Of a DNA stretch of 64,000 nt, positions 56,302 through 64,000 are shown piece after piece (the first letter of the stretch is position 1; every line of letters starts with the position of its first letter). The notes below the pieces were generated by a model that worked only from the letters and a program-made list of their open reading frames with translations, was not told the origin of the DNA and did no database searches. This DNA comes from Paenibacillus contaminans (GTDB lineage Bacteria > Bacillota > Bacilli > Paenibacillales > NBRC-103111), in NCBI RefSeq assembly GCF_003285015.1, contig NZ_QMFB01000003.1:62001-126000 (forward strand), given 5' to 3'. The translations under genes were made by a program, and so were the position numbers.

Positions 56302-56907
56302 TCATGGAGACGAAACGGCGATCAAATCCTTCAGCGCCTCATATGTTTTATCGCCGATTCCTTTCACCTTCGTAATTTCTTTGGCCGTCCGGAACCCTCC
56401 CGTTTGTTCCCGGTATGCGATAATTGCTTTCGCCTTACTCTCCCCTATTCCGGGCAGCTTTACAAGTTGCTGTATGGTTGCCGAATTCAAATCGATTTGC
56501 CGGCTCCCGTTTGGTGCACCTTTTGACGACGTCGGCGATGATGACGCTTCTGGAGCGCCGCCGGCAGGAATGTCCGCCGTTTCGTTCTGCCTGCTTGCAT
56601 CCTCCTCGCTATTCGCCCCGCCCTGCATCACGTCCGGAACATTCCCCTCCGTTTCGTCTACCGGCCGCTTTTCCTTCGGCTCCGAACCGCCTGCTGCACC
56701 TGGAGGCGCTGCAGCCTGCGTCTCCGGCGTCTTCGCGGGAGAGCTTACCGGCTCCTGCAGCTTAAGCACCGCCTCTAACTGACCATTCGCCCGCTGCATC
56801 CCGACAGCAACGGAATCCTCGTCACTCATCCGCGCAAAAAAGACCCCCGCGCCTGCCAATATGCCGATTAAGCCGATGACCAACCACTTTACCTTTGCTG
56901 ATATCAT
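56302..56907 (-). CDS. comEA: Competence protein ComEA
   Basis: About 201 residues: N-terminal membrane anchor (KWLVIGLIGILAGAGVFFA), a long Pro/Gly/Glu-rich flexible linker, and a C-terminal helix-hairpin-helix DNA-binding domain (IDLNSATIQQLVKLPGIG, then ITKVKGIGDKTYEALKDLI). It is the double-stranded DNA receptor at the cell surface. ATG 56907 follows AAGGAGG by eight bases. A promoter and terminator lie upstream (57146-57246). Confidence 0.94.
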   Translation of the reverse strand: MISAKVKWLVIGLIGILAGAGVFFARMSDEDSVAVGMQRANGQLEAVLKLQEPVSSPAKTPETQAAAPPGAAGGSEPKEKRPVDETEGNVPDVMQGGANSEEDASRQNETADIPAGGAPEASSSPTSSKGAPNGSRQIDLNSATIQQLVKLPGIGESKAKAIIAYREQTGGFRTAKEITKVKGIGDKTYEALKDLIAVSSP

Positions 56908-57145
56908 TCCGGTGCCTCCTTCGATTCCAGACATTTCGCAAGCAATTCCGACACGTTTACATTTGCAGCCGGACAAATACCGGTATCTTTGACGCTGGCG
57001 TTTGCCCGAGCTTACTAGCCGCTTTCACGAAAATCCTTTCCGATAAACCAAGGATAATTGCCAGCCGGCATCTGAAACGATGGCATTTATCGTAGGATTA
57101 TCGCCGTTTCCAAGAATACGCATTCCGATATACTAAACAAAAAAA

Positions 57146-57181
57146 CGCCTTTACCCGCGATAGTATTCGCGAGTAAAGGCG
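57146..57181 (-). terminator. Terminator in the comEA leader (possible attenuator)
   Basis: A stem of about 12 pairs (57146-57160 with 57167-57181, two internal mismatches) followed on the minus strand by eight T. It stands between the promoter at 57218-57246 and comEA. Confidence 0.65.
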
Positions 57182-57217
57182 GTGCTTCCGCTATCGATAT
57201 TGTATTGGCTGGTTTCT

Positions 57218-57246
57218 ACTATACCTTGTCTGCACGAACCTTGCAA
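57218..57246 (-). promoter_or_regulatory. Sigma-A-like promoter before comEA
   Basis: TTGCAA at 57241-57246 and TATAGT at 57218-57223 on the minus strand, 17-base spacing. Transcription would start near 57211, some 65 bases before the end of the terminator at 57146 and 300 bases before the comEA ATG. Confidence 0.6.
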
Positions 57247-57402
57247 GCCGCATCATGAAATTATTTGCAAACCGTGCACAATTCACCGCCCCTTCTAGCA
57301 TGAAAACGCATGAAGGCGAAGCATAGCGAATATACATTATGAAGCGAGGCACGCCGCTGCCGCCTTGGCCGGTTGTTTGTTCGATTTCGGGGAGGGATTC
57401 AC

Positions 57403-58221
57403 ATGAAATTTGGGTTTATAGGTACCGGCAGTATGGGAAGTATCCTCATAGAATCGCTGATTCGCTCGGGAGCGCTGCTTCCGCAGCAAATCGTGGCGAG
57501 CAACCGGACGGCAAGCAAAGCGGAACGGCTGGCGCAGCTCCATCCCGGTCTTCAAGCCGCTAACACGAACGTAGATGTTGCCCGGCAATGCAGCGTCATT
57601 TTTTTATGCATCAAGCCGGCCGAATTTAAGAACGTTATCGACGAAATCAAGGATCACACAACCGCTTCCCAAATAGCCGTCTCCATAACTAGTCCCGTTC
57701 TGATCCGCCATTTGGAGGATCGGCTCCCTTGCAAAATCGCCAAGATCATCCCGAGCATCACCAACTTTGTGAAGTGCGGACCTACGATTTGCATGTATGG
57801 CAGCAGACTCTCCGATGACGAAATCGAGCAGCTCGAATCGCTGCTGGCCCGCTTTAGCCGGCCGATCAGGGTTTCCGAGCAATATACGCGGATTACCTCG
57901 GACATCTCCAGCTGCGGACCCGCTTTTTTTGCCAATCTTCTGCAAAGCTTCATTGCCGCAGCCGTTCAGGAGACCGGTATACCGGAGGACCAGGCGACGA
58001 TTCTCGCATGTGAAATGCTGCTTGGCACGGGCAAGCTGTTAACTACCGGCGGATTCAATCCGGAATCGCTCCAGCAGCGCGTAGCCGTCCCCGGAGGCAT
58101 TACGGCCGAGGGCTTGAAATTGATGGATGAAGAGCTTCACGGCATTTTCAACCGGCTTTTTCGCATTACGCATGCCAAATACGAGGAGGATGTCGACAAG
58201 GCCTCTTCATCCTTGAGCTGA
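57403..58221 (+). CDS. comER: Late competence protein ComER (ProC-like)
   Basis: A 272-residue NAD(P)-binding protein of the pyrroline-5-carboxylate reductase family: KFGFIGTGSMGSILIES at the start, IFLCIKPAEF, and a C-terminal dimer domain with CGPAFFANLLQ and PGGITAEGL. ComER lies divergent from comEA in B. subtilis, exactly as here; its role is linked to sporulation and biofilm rather than proline synthesis. ATG 57403 follows GGGAGGG by six bases. Confidence 0.93.
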   Translation: MKFGFIGTGSMGSILIESLIRSGALLPQQIVASNRTASKAERLAQLHPGLQAANTNVDVARQCSVIFLCIKPAEFKNVIDEIKDHTTASQIAVSITSPVLIRHLEDRLPCKIAKIIPSITNFVKCGPTICMYGSRLSDDEIEQLESLLARFSRPIRVSEQYTRITSDISSCGPAFFANLLQSFIAAAVQETGIPEDQATILACEMLLGTGKLLTTGGFNPESLQQRVAVPGGITAEGLKLMDEELHGIFNRLFRITHAKYEEDVDKASSSLS

Positions 58222-58363
58222 TTTCAGAGCAGCAGCTGCAGACCGGCCGAAAACATTTATATCGAGGCATCGGATGAATCGGCACCTTATTTTCCTGGCA
58301 ACGTTTCGATCGGGTGAAGTCGAAACAACGCAAGTTGCCGGATGCTTAATCTTTGGACAGGCT

Positions 58364-58397
58364 AAAGCCGGCGGGAACTCCCGCCGGCTCTCTTTTA
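58364..58397. terminator. Terminator between comER and leuS
   Basis: AGCCGGCGGG (58366-58375) pairs perfectly with CCCGCCGGCT (58380-58389), 4-base loop, followed by CTCTTTT on the plus strand. It lies between convergent genes. Confidence 0.75.
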
Positions 58398-58403
58398 TGC
58401 CGA

Positions 58404-60854
58404 TTATCCGACAACTAAATTAACGAGCTTGCCCTTGACGGCGATCACCTTGCGGACCGATTTGCCCGCCATCGCATCCTTCACCTTGTCGAGCGATTGC
58501 GCCATCTCCTGCATGGACGCTTCGTCCATGTCCGCCGGGATCGATACCCGTTCGATAATTTTTCCGTTCACCTGTACGACGATTTCAACTTCGTTATCGA
58601 CCGTCCAAGCTTCGTCGAACAACGGCCACGGCTCATAGCTTACGCCTTCCGTTTCGCCGAGACGCTCCCACAGCTCTTCCGCGATATGCGGAGCGGTAGG
58701 CGACAGCATCTGCACGAATTGCTTCATGGCCGAACGCGGCAGCTTCTCGGTTTTGTACGCTTCGTTGACGAAAATCATCATCTGACTGATCGCCGTATTG
58801 AAACGCAGCGCCTCGTAGTCCTCGGTCACTTTCTTGATCGTTTTATGCAAAGTTTTTTTGAAGGCGTCGCTAGTTTGCGATTCGTCGTCTACAATTTTAG
58901 CGCTCAAAGCGCCGTCTTCGTTGACGAACAACCGCCACACCCGGCTCAAAAACCGGAATGCGCCTTCTACGCCGTTTACATTCCAAGGCTTGGTCGCTTC
59001 AAGCGGCCCCATGAACATTTCGTACATGCGCAGCGTATCGGCTCCGTACTCGTTCACGATTTCGTCGGGGTTAATGACGTTTCCGCGCGATTTGCTCATT
59101 TTCTCATTGTTTTCGCCGAGTATCATGCCTTGGTTGACGAGCTTGTAGAACGGCTCCTTCGTCGCAACGACACCCAAATCGTACAACACTTTATGCCAGA
59201 ACCTTGCATACAGCAAGTGAAGCACCGCATGCTCGGCTCCCCCGATGTACAAATCGACCGGCAGCCATTCCTTTTGCTTCTCCGGCGAACACAGCTGCTC
59301 GTCGTTGTGCGGATCGATGAAGCGCAAATAGTACCAGCAGCTTCCAGCCCATTGCGGCATCGTATTCGTTTCGCGGCGGGCTTTCATCCCTGTTTCCGGA
59401 TCGATCGTATTGACCCAATCCTCAACGGTTGCCAGCGGCGATTCGCCGGTGCCGGAAGGCGTGATGTGCTCCACATCCGGAAGCAGCAGCGGGAGCTCGC
59501 TTTCCGGAACGGTTTTCATGGTGCCGTCCTCAAGATGGAGAATCGGAATCGGCTCGCCCCAGTAGCGCTGACGGCTGAACAGCCAATCCCGGAGACGATA
59601 CGTCACCTTGCCTTGACCTTTGCCGCCGCTTTCCAGCCATTCGATCATCGCGGCAATCGCCTGTTCATTGGTAAGCCCGTTCAAGAAATCCGAATTGACG
59701 TGTTCCCCGTCGCCTGCGTAAGCGGCTTCCGCCAAATTTCCGCCGCTTACGACTTCGATGATCGGAAGATCGAACTGCTTGGCGAAAGCATAATCGCGCT
59801 CGTCATGACCCGGAACGGCCATAATGGCGCCGGTGCCGTAGCCGGCCAGAACATAGTCCGCAATCCAGATCGGCGTCTTCGCGCCATTCACCGGATTTAT
59901 CGCATAAGCGCCCGTAAAGACGCCTGTTTTATCCTTCGCGAGATCGGTGCGCTCGAGATCGCTTTTTCGTGCAGCTTTGTCTTGATAGTCGTCGACAGCA
60001 GCCTTCCGGTCCGCAGTCGTAATCACCTTCACCAAATCATGCTCCGGCGCCAAAACGCAGTAGGTCGCGCCGAACAACGTGTCCGGACGCGTTGTAAATA
60101 CGGTTAACGAAGCGTCCTCGTGGCCGTCGATCGCGAACTTCACCTCTGCGCCTTTGGATTTGCCGATCCAGTTGCGCTGCATATCTTTAATGCTTTCCGA
60201 CCAGTCCAGCTCTTCGAGATCTTCCAGCAGCCGTTCCGCATACGCCGTAATCTTCAGCATCCACTGCCGCATCGGCTTGCGGATGACCGGATGTCCGCCC
60301 CGCTCGCTCAAGCCGTCAATGACTTCCTCGTTCGCAAGTACCGTCCCCAGAGCCGGACACCAGTTGACCGGCACTTCGTCGACATAAGCCAGTCCTTTAT
60401 TGTACAGCTGGATAAAAATCCACTGCGTCCATTTGTAGTAATCCGGGTCGGTCGTGCTGAATTCGCGGTCCCAATCGTACGAGAAGCCGAGCGATTTGAT
60501 TTGACGGCGGAAATTATCGATATTTTCAACCGTGATATCTCTCGGATGACGACCGGTTTGCAAGGCGTACTGCTCGGCGGGCAGACCGAACGCATCCCAG
60601 CCCATCGGATGAAGCACGTTGAAGCCGCGCATCCTTTTGAACCGCGAAACGATGTCCGTCGCCGTATAGCCCTCCGGATGACCGACGTGAAGCCCTGCTC
60701 CCGAAGGATACGGAAACATATCCAAAGCGTAAAACTTCGGTTTTCCGGCATCCTCTCTTACCTTGAACGATTTATTCTCGTCCCAGTGCCGCTGCCATTT
60801 GGGCTCGATCGCGGCCGGTTGATACCCTTGCTGCTCTTTGCTTTCCTGCGCCAT
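58404..60854 (-). CDS. leuS: Leucyl-tRNA synthetase
   Basis: An 816-residue class I synthetase. HIGH-type motif [15 protein letters not shown], the CP1 editing domain ([19 protein letters not shown]), KMSKS motif in [11 protein letters not shown], and a C-terminal VQVNGKI domain. ATG 60854 follows AGGAGG by eight bases. Controlled by a T-box riboswitch in the 390-base leader. Confidence 0.98.
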   Translation of the reverse strand: MAQESKEQQGYQPAAIEPKWQRHWDENKSFKVREDAGKPKFYALDMFPYPSGAGLHVGHPEGYTATDIVSRFKRMRGFNVLHPMGWDAFGLPAEQYALQTGRHPRDITVENIDNFRRQIKSLGFSYDWDREFSTTDPDYYKWTQWIFIQLYNKGLAYVDEVPVNWCPALGTVLANEEVIDGLSERGGHPVIRKPMRQWMLKITAYAERLLEDLEELDWSESIKDMQRNWIGKSKGAEVKFAIDGHEDASLTVFTTRPDTLFGATYCVLAPEHDLVKVITTADRKAAVDDYQDKAARKSDLERTDLAKDKTGVFTGAYAINPVNGAKTPIWIADYVLAGYGTGAIMAVPGHDERDYAFAKQFDLPIIEVVSGGNLAEAAYAGDGEHVNSDFLNGLTNEQAIAAMIEWLESGGKGQGKVTYRLRDWLFSRQRYWGEPIPILHLEDGTMKTVPESELPLLLPDVEHITPSGTGESPLATVEDWVNTIDPETGMKARRETNTMPQWAGSCWYYLRFIDPHNDEQLCSPEKQKEWLPVDLYIGGAEHAVLHLLYARFWHKVLYDLGVVATKEPFYKLVNQGMILGENNEKMSKSRGNVINPDEIVNEYGADTLRMYEMFMGPLEATKPWNVNGVEGAFRFLSRVWRLFVNEDGALSAKIVDDESQTSDAFKKTLHKTIKKVTEDYEALRFNTAISQMMIFVNEAYKTEKLPRSAMKQFVQMLSPTAPHIAEELWERLGETEGVSYEPWPLFDEAWTVDNEVEIVVQVNGKIIERVSIPADMDEASMQEMAQSLDKVKDAMAGKSVRKVIAVKGKLVNLVVG

Positions 60855-60961
60855 ATTACTTCCTCCTAAATTGACCCCCGAAGCTGCTTTTACTTCCTTT
60901 GGCTTGCAAAACCAAAACGCCTTTAAGGGGAATGCTGAAAATAAAATTAAGTTAATCAAAA

Positions 60962-61243
60962 AAACCTCCGTCCACTAGCGCAAAGGCTAGGGACGAGAGG
61001 TTAAATTCCCGTGGTACCACCCTAGTTGACAGGAACGAAAATCCACGCTCTTGCCCACTTGTACGCCCTTAACGCAGGCATAACGATCAGGTTACGGCCG
61101 CAAGAAGCGATTCCCGTTCACCGTCTGGCTCGAAGGCGAGTTCGCAACGCTCATCTACCGGCTTGCACCGACCGCACCGGCTCTCTGCAAAATGAGTTCG
61201 AAGCTACTACTCCTCGTCACTGCCTTTCAATATTCAAACATTT
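60962..61243 (-). promoter_or_regulatory. T-box riboswitch, tRNA-Leu responsive
   Basis: The minus-strand leader of leuS carries the conserved T-box AGGGTGGTACCACGGG (61008-61023), a terminator (arms within 60965-61000, then a T-run), and Stem I elements (GACGAGGAGTAGTAG, AGAGAGCCGG...GCAAGCCGG). A GAA-CTC-GCC context gives a CUC (Leu) specifier at 61138-61140. Uncharged tRNA-Leu would stabilise the antiterminator and allow leuS transcription. Confidence 0.93.
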
Positions 61244-61249
61244 CCTTTG

Positions 61250-61279
61250 ATTATAGGGAAAAATAGCGTTTGCTGTCAA
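61250..61279 (-). promoter_or_regulatory. leuS: Sigma-A promoter of leuS
   Basis: Consensus TTGACA (61274-61279) and consensus TATAAT (61250-61255) on the minus strand, 18-base spacing, directly before the T-box leader. Confidence 0.88.
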
Positions 61280-61342
61280 GCAGGCAGCGCGTTCCATGCC
61301 TTACTCGGGCATTTTTATCATTTTATTGCCGGTTATGATCTT

Positions 61343-62152
61343 CTAAACATCCTTGACGGCTGCAAAAAAAATGCGCTGCGTCTGCCCGTTTGGCTCGTCC
61401 CAGCCGAAATCGGCATAACAGGAAACGGCTGTAAATCCCGCTTCAAGCAGCTTCCCCTTCACCCACTCCTCCGAGTATGCCCGTTGGATGTGGCATTCCT
61501 CAAATCGGCGAAAACGGCCCGCCGAAGCCCGATCCGGATGTGAAGCGTTCGCTTTCTCTCCTGCAGATTCCATCAAAGTCTCGCTTACGAAAAATGTGAT
61601 TTGATGCTCGATTTCAGATCTGAGATCATCCCATTCGCTTGTCCATATGTATGCGATCTCTTCTTCGTCGAGAATAAAGGGTTGGGATTCCGCGTAAGCG
61701 TGAAGCTGGTAAGGCGTATGCATATCAAAAACAAATATGCCCTTCGGGTTCAGCGACTCGAACGTTTGACGGAAGGTACGGATCAAATCGCGCTCTTCCA
61801 GCAAATAGTTCAAGCAATCGCAGAACGAGACGACAGCGTCCACAGGAGACGGCAGCTTCCAGTATCTCATATCCTGCTTGAGCCAAGCCGGAGCATTCTT
61901 GCCGGTAAGGCTTTCGGCTTCGCTTTTTTGCCGGGCTACGGAAAGCATATCTTCCGATATGTCGATGCCGGTTACCTGATAGCCTTGCCTCGCCAGCGGG
62001 ATGGCGATCGTGCCCGTCCCGCAGCCGAGATCGACAATTGTCACAGGCTTGCCGAATCTCCGCCAGCATTCGTCCGCAAAACGAAGCCATTCGGCATAAG
62101 GCATATCCGCCATCAGCCTGTCGTAGATGGATGCAAATTGCCGGTAAGCCAT
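61343..62152 (-). CDS. Class I SAM-dependent methyltransferase, YqeM-like
   Basis: A 269-residue Rossmann methyltransferase: YDRLMADMPYAEW start, SAM motif VDLGCGTGTIAIPLA, GIDISEDMLSVAR, then VVSFCDCLNYLLE. It occupies the yqeM place next to rsfS and yqeK. A His/Asp-rich insert sits near the end (KANASHPDRASAGRFRR). Ribosome site weak. Substrate unknown. Confidence 0.88.
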   Translation of the reverse strand: MAYRQFASIYDRLMADMPYAEWLRFADECWRRFGKPVTIVDLGCGTGTIAIPLARQGYQVTGIDISEDMLSVARQKSEAESLTGKNAPAWLKQDMRYWKLPSPVDAVVSFCDCLNYLLEERDLIRTFRQTFESLNPKGIFVFDMHTPYQLHAYAESQPFILDEEEIAYIWTSEWDDLRSEIEHQITFFVSETLMESAGEKANASHPDRASAGRFRRFEECHIQRAYSEEWVKGKLLEAGFTAVSCYADFGWDEPNGQTQRIFFAAVKDV

Positions 62153-62190
62153 CGTTCGCAGCGTCCTTTCCTTGTCGCATTCATGCCGGA

Positions 62191-63075
62191 CTACTCATCT
62201 TGCTTCTTCAAATACGTCCAGTTTTCTTTTTGCTCGATCAGGCCGTCCTTCATGAGCTTCCCTAGCGCCCTTTTAAAGGCTCCTTTACTCATATTGAACT
62301 TGGCCGTCACGATATCGGACGGAGTTGCGTCGGAATACGGCATCGAGCCGTTCGGTCTTTCCCGCAAGTAAGCCATGATGACGTCCGCATCTTCTCCCTG
62401 GCTGACATGCTTAGGCGCGCGCATCGATAAATTGACTCTTCCGTCCTCGCGTACGAAAGCGACACGGACCTTGATTTCCTCACCTACCCGCGGCAATCCG
62501 ACCCGCTCCGTCGCATGAACCATGCCAAGCGCGCCAAAACCGAGCACGCCCCCGTCGACCACGACAAACGTTCCGACCTGAAGCGATTTGTAAACGCGGG
62601 CGGAGCGCCATTCGTTCTGCCATGCTGTCGGCGCATGAAACACCAGAGGAGCAAGCTCCGGCTCTCCCGCCAGTCTCGCAATCAGTCTGCCCTGTTTGTC
62701 ATGCGTCATTACCGCGTATACGGAGTCGCCGACCTGGGGCCGCAATTGTTTAAGCTCCGGCTGTTCTTTGTAGGGCAAAAGCAGCTCGCGCCCGAGACCC
62801 ATATCGAGAAAGGCGCCGAAACGCGGATGAAGATCGGCGACGCGCAGCAGCGCTGTCTGACCGAGCTCGAGAAGCGGCTTGCGCATCGTTGCGGCAAGTC
62901 TGTCTTCCGTATCGTAATACAGGAAAACATTCGGCTTATCGCCCACTTTCACGCTGCCCACGATTTCCGTATAATGCAGCAGAACATCCTGGCTGCCGTC
63001 GGTCACAAAGTACCCGTAGGGCGAAACTTCTCTTGCGATCTCAAGCGACACGGTCGTTCCCGCCGTCATCGTCAT
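62191..63075 (-). CDS. cvfB: S1-domain RNA-binding regulator, CvfB family
   Basis: A 294-residue CvfB/YitL-type protein: three S1-like OB folds (GTTVSLEIAREVSPYGYFV; ALLRVADLHPRFGAFLDMGLGRELLLP; FVVVDGGVLGFGALGMVHATE) and a C-terminal winged helix (PSDIVTAKFNMSKGAFKRALGKL). Family members bind RNA and influence virulence genes in Staphylococcus. Its ATG (63075) overlaps the rsfS stop (ATGA), so it is translationally coupled; ATG 63069 is an alternative. Confidence 0.9.
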   Translation of the reverse strand: MTMTAGTTVSLEIAREVSPYGYFVTDGSQDVLLHYTEIVGSVKVGDKPNVFLYYDTEDRLAATMRKPLLELGQTALLRVADLHPRFGAFLDMGLGRELLLPYKEQPELKQLRPQVGDSVYAVMTHDKQGRLIARLAGEPELAPLVFHAPTAWQNEWRSARVYKSLQVGTFVVVDGGVLGFGALGMVHATERVGLPRVGEEIKVRVAFVREDGRVNLSMRAPKHVSQGEDADVIMAYLRERPNGSMPYSDATPSDIVTAKFNMSKGAFKRALGKLMKDGLIEQKENWTYLKKQDE

Positions 63076-63419
63076 ACGGTTTCGACCACTTTCGCGTCGG
63101 ACCAAAGCCGTTCGAGGTTGTAATATTCACGCTCGTCGCGATGAAATACGTGAGCGATAACGTCGCCCAAATCGACCAGCACCCAGCGCGCCGTGTCCAT
63201 CCCTTCCAGCCCGCGGACGCGAACGCCGTGTTCCTCCGCTTTTTTACGGATTTCGGTTGCGATCGCTTGCACTTGCGTTTCCGAATTACCGTGTACGATT
63301 ACGAAATAATCGGCGATCAGTGAGATCCCTTGCAAATCAAGCGCGACCGGGTTCATGCCTTTTTTGTCTTCGGCAGCGCCGAAAACCATTTTCATCAATT
63401 TTTCAGGTGTCATATTCAA
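63072..63419 (-). CDS. rsfS: Ribosomal silencing factor RsfS
   Basis: About 115 residues, single RsfS domain: DLQGISLIADYFVIVHGNSETQVQAI, then GARWVLVDLGDVIAHVF-type core (MDTARWVLVDLGDVIAHVF) and YNLERLW. It binds L14 of the large subunit and blocks subunit joining in starvation. A TTG at 63419 is eight bases from GGGAGG; the ATG at 63413 is 14 bases away, so TTG is preferred. Confidence 0.94.
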   Translation of the reverse strand: MNMTPEKLMKMVFGAAEDKKGMNPVALDLQGISLIADYFVIVHGNSETQVQAIATEIRKKAEEHGVRVRGLEGMDTARWVLVDLGDVIAHVFHRDEREYYNLERLWSDAKVVETV

Positions 63420-63567
63420 AAACAGCTTCCTCCCTCTATTTCCCCACAAAGTGATGTTAACCTTCGAAGCTTAATCCGAGTAATTTGCGGGGAGCCCCAA
63501 ATAATTTTACCCACATCGCGAAGAGAAGCTTCGCAGCTTAGTCCTGCCGCTTTGCGGGTCTTCGCAT

Positions 63568-64000
63568 TCATTTCCCTTTTAGCTCGTCCAGCAGCGCGTT
63601 TCGCGCCAGTAACGTCATTGGATATACTTTTTGCCCTTTTCCGAGCAAATATGAAATCGTCGAATCGAATCCGGCGACAAGCGCCTTCTCTATGCTCGTT
63701 TCGGCCAGACGGCGAAGCAGCCCGACCTCCGGAAAATCTCTGCCGGGCTCGATATAATCGGCAAGGCAAACGATTTTGTCCAGCAGCGTCATCCCTACGC
63801 GCCCCGATGTATGGTAACGGATCGCGTCAAGTATTTCGGCATCGTCGATGCCGAATTTTTTACGGACGAGTATGGCGGCCGCGGGCGCATGCAACAGGGC
63901 TTTATCGTAATCGAGCAGATCGCCGAGCTCGCCGTGCTCGATCAACACTTCCTTTTGCTTGTCGACCGGCCAATACTTGCAATAGTCGTGCAGCAAAGCG
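63568..64000 (-). CDS. yqeK: HD-domain hydrolase YqeK (5' truncated by window end)
   Basis: The last 143 codons of an HD-superfamily protein; the frame is open to the window edge. HDYCK is the HD metal site, followed by HAPAAAILVRKKF, AIRYHTSGRVGMTLLDKIVCLADYIEPGRDFP and a helical tail. Members are symmetrical diadenosine tetraphosphate hydrolases. It sits 148 bp before rsfS on the same strand, in the usual yqeK-rsfS-yqeM order. Confidence 0.93.
   Translation of the reverse strand, partial: ALLHDYCKYWPVDKQKEVLIEHGELGDLLDYDKALLHAPAAAILVRKKFGIDDAEILDAIRYHTSGRVGMTLLDKIVCLADYIEPGRDFPEVGLLRRLAETSIEKALVAGFDSTISYLLGKGQKVYPMTLLARNALLDELKGK

Noticed and set aside
58497..60107. A 536-residue open frame antisense to leuS
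   Set aside because: It is opposite a conserved essential gene, has no ribosome site and no recognisable domain; it is a by-product of codon usage in leuS.

Overview
The window reads as a chromosomal segment of an endospore-forming, competence-gene-bearing Bacillota of the Paenibacillaceae type. The reasons are the sporulation genes (gpr, spoIIP, a gamma-type SASP with a sigma-G-like promoter), the comE locus (comEA, comEB, comEC, comER), the yqe-type housekeeping order (yqeK, rsfS, yqeM, leuS, holA, rpsT, gpr, spoIIP, lepA, hemW, hrcA, grpE, dnaK, dnaJ, prmA, rsmE, mtaB), strong AGGAGG-type ribosome binding sites and a HrcA/CIRCE heat-shock operator. Most of the window is of medium GC; the left edge is clearly AT-rich. 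Species cannot be fixed from this alone.

Left edge (1-4330): the tail of a probable solute-binding protein gene, then a compact signalling locus. A 68-residue peptide gene with a penultimate Trp (comX-like, minus strand) diverges from a ComP-like sensor kinase, followed 22 bp later by a ComQ-like isoprenyl transferase. This is a ComQXP set in an unusual order (X divergent, P before Q) with no ComA-type response regulator beside it. The peptide gene and the sensor half of comP are AT-rich, while the kinase half and comQ match the rest of the window.

4334-25550: a SEC-C protein, addBA (recombination and repair), a small membrane protein, fni (type 2 IPP isomerase), a YtkL-like hydrolase, a CcdC-like protein, an RlmI-like methyltransferase, a Na/Pi cotransporter, deoC with a NUDIX hydrolase, rsmE-mtaB, a coiled-coil protein, an M50 protease, prmA, a hypothetical gene and a spore SASP.

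25695-43120: the heat-shock cluster hrcA-chaperonin-grpE-dnaK-dnaJ, read from a sigma-A promoter over a perfect CIRCE. The chaperonin is of archaeal (group II/III) type, not GroEL. Then an ArgA-like acetyltransferase, hemW, lepA, a possible intergenic RNA gene (36663-37000), yqxA, spoIIP, a repeat-filled gap with a HAD phosphatase, gpr, rpsT and holA.

43853-51576: genes lying between holA and comEC, which are close neighbours in Bacillus. They are an ECF sigma/anti-sigma pair, an IclR-SDR-FAH sugar-acid cluster, a squalene-hopene/sporulenol-type cyclase and a decayed Rpn nuclease.

51627-64000: comEC, comEB, metY (placed inside the com cluster), comEA, divergent comER, leuS under a T-box riboswitch with a CUC specifier, yqeM, cvfB, rsfS and the start-truncated yqeK.
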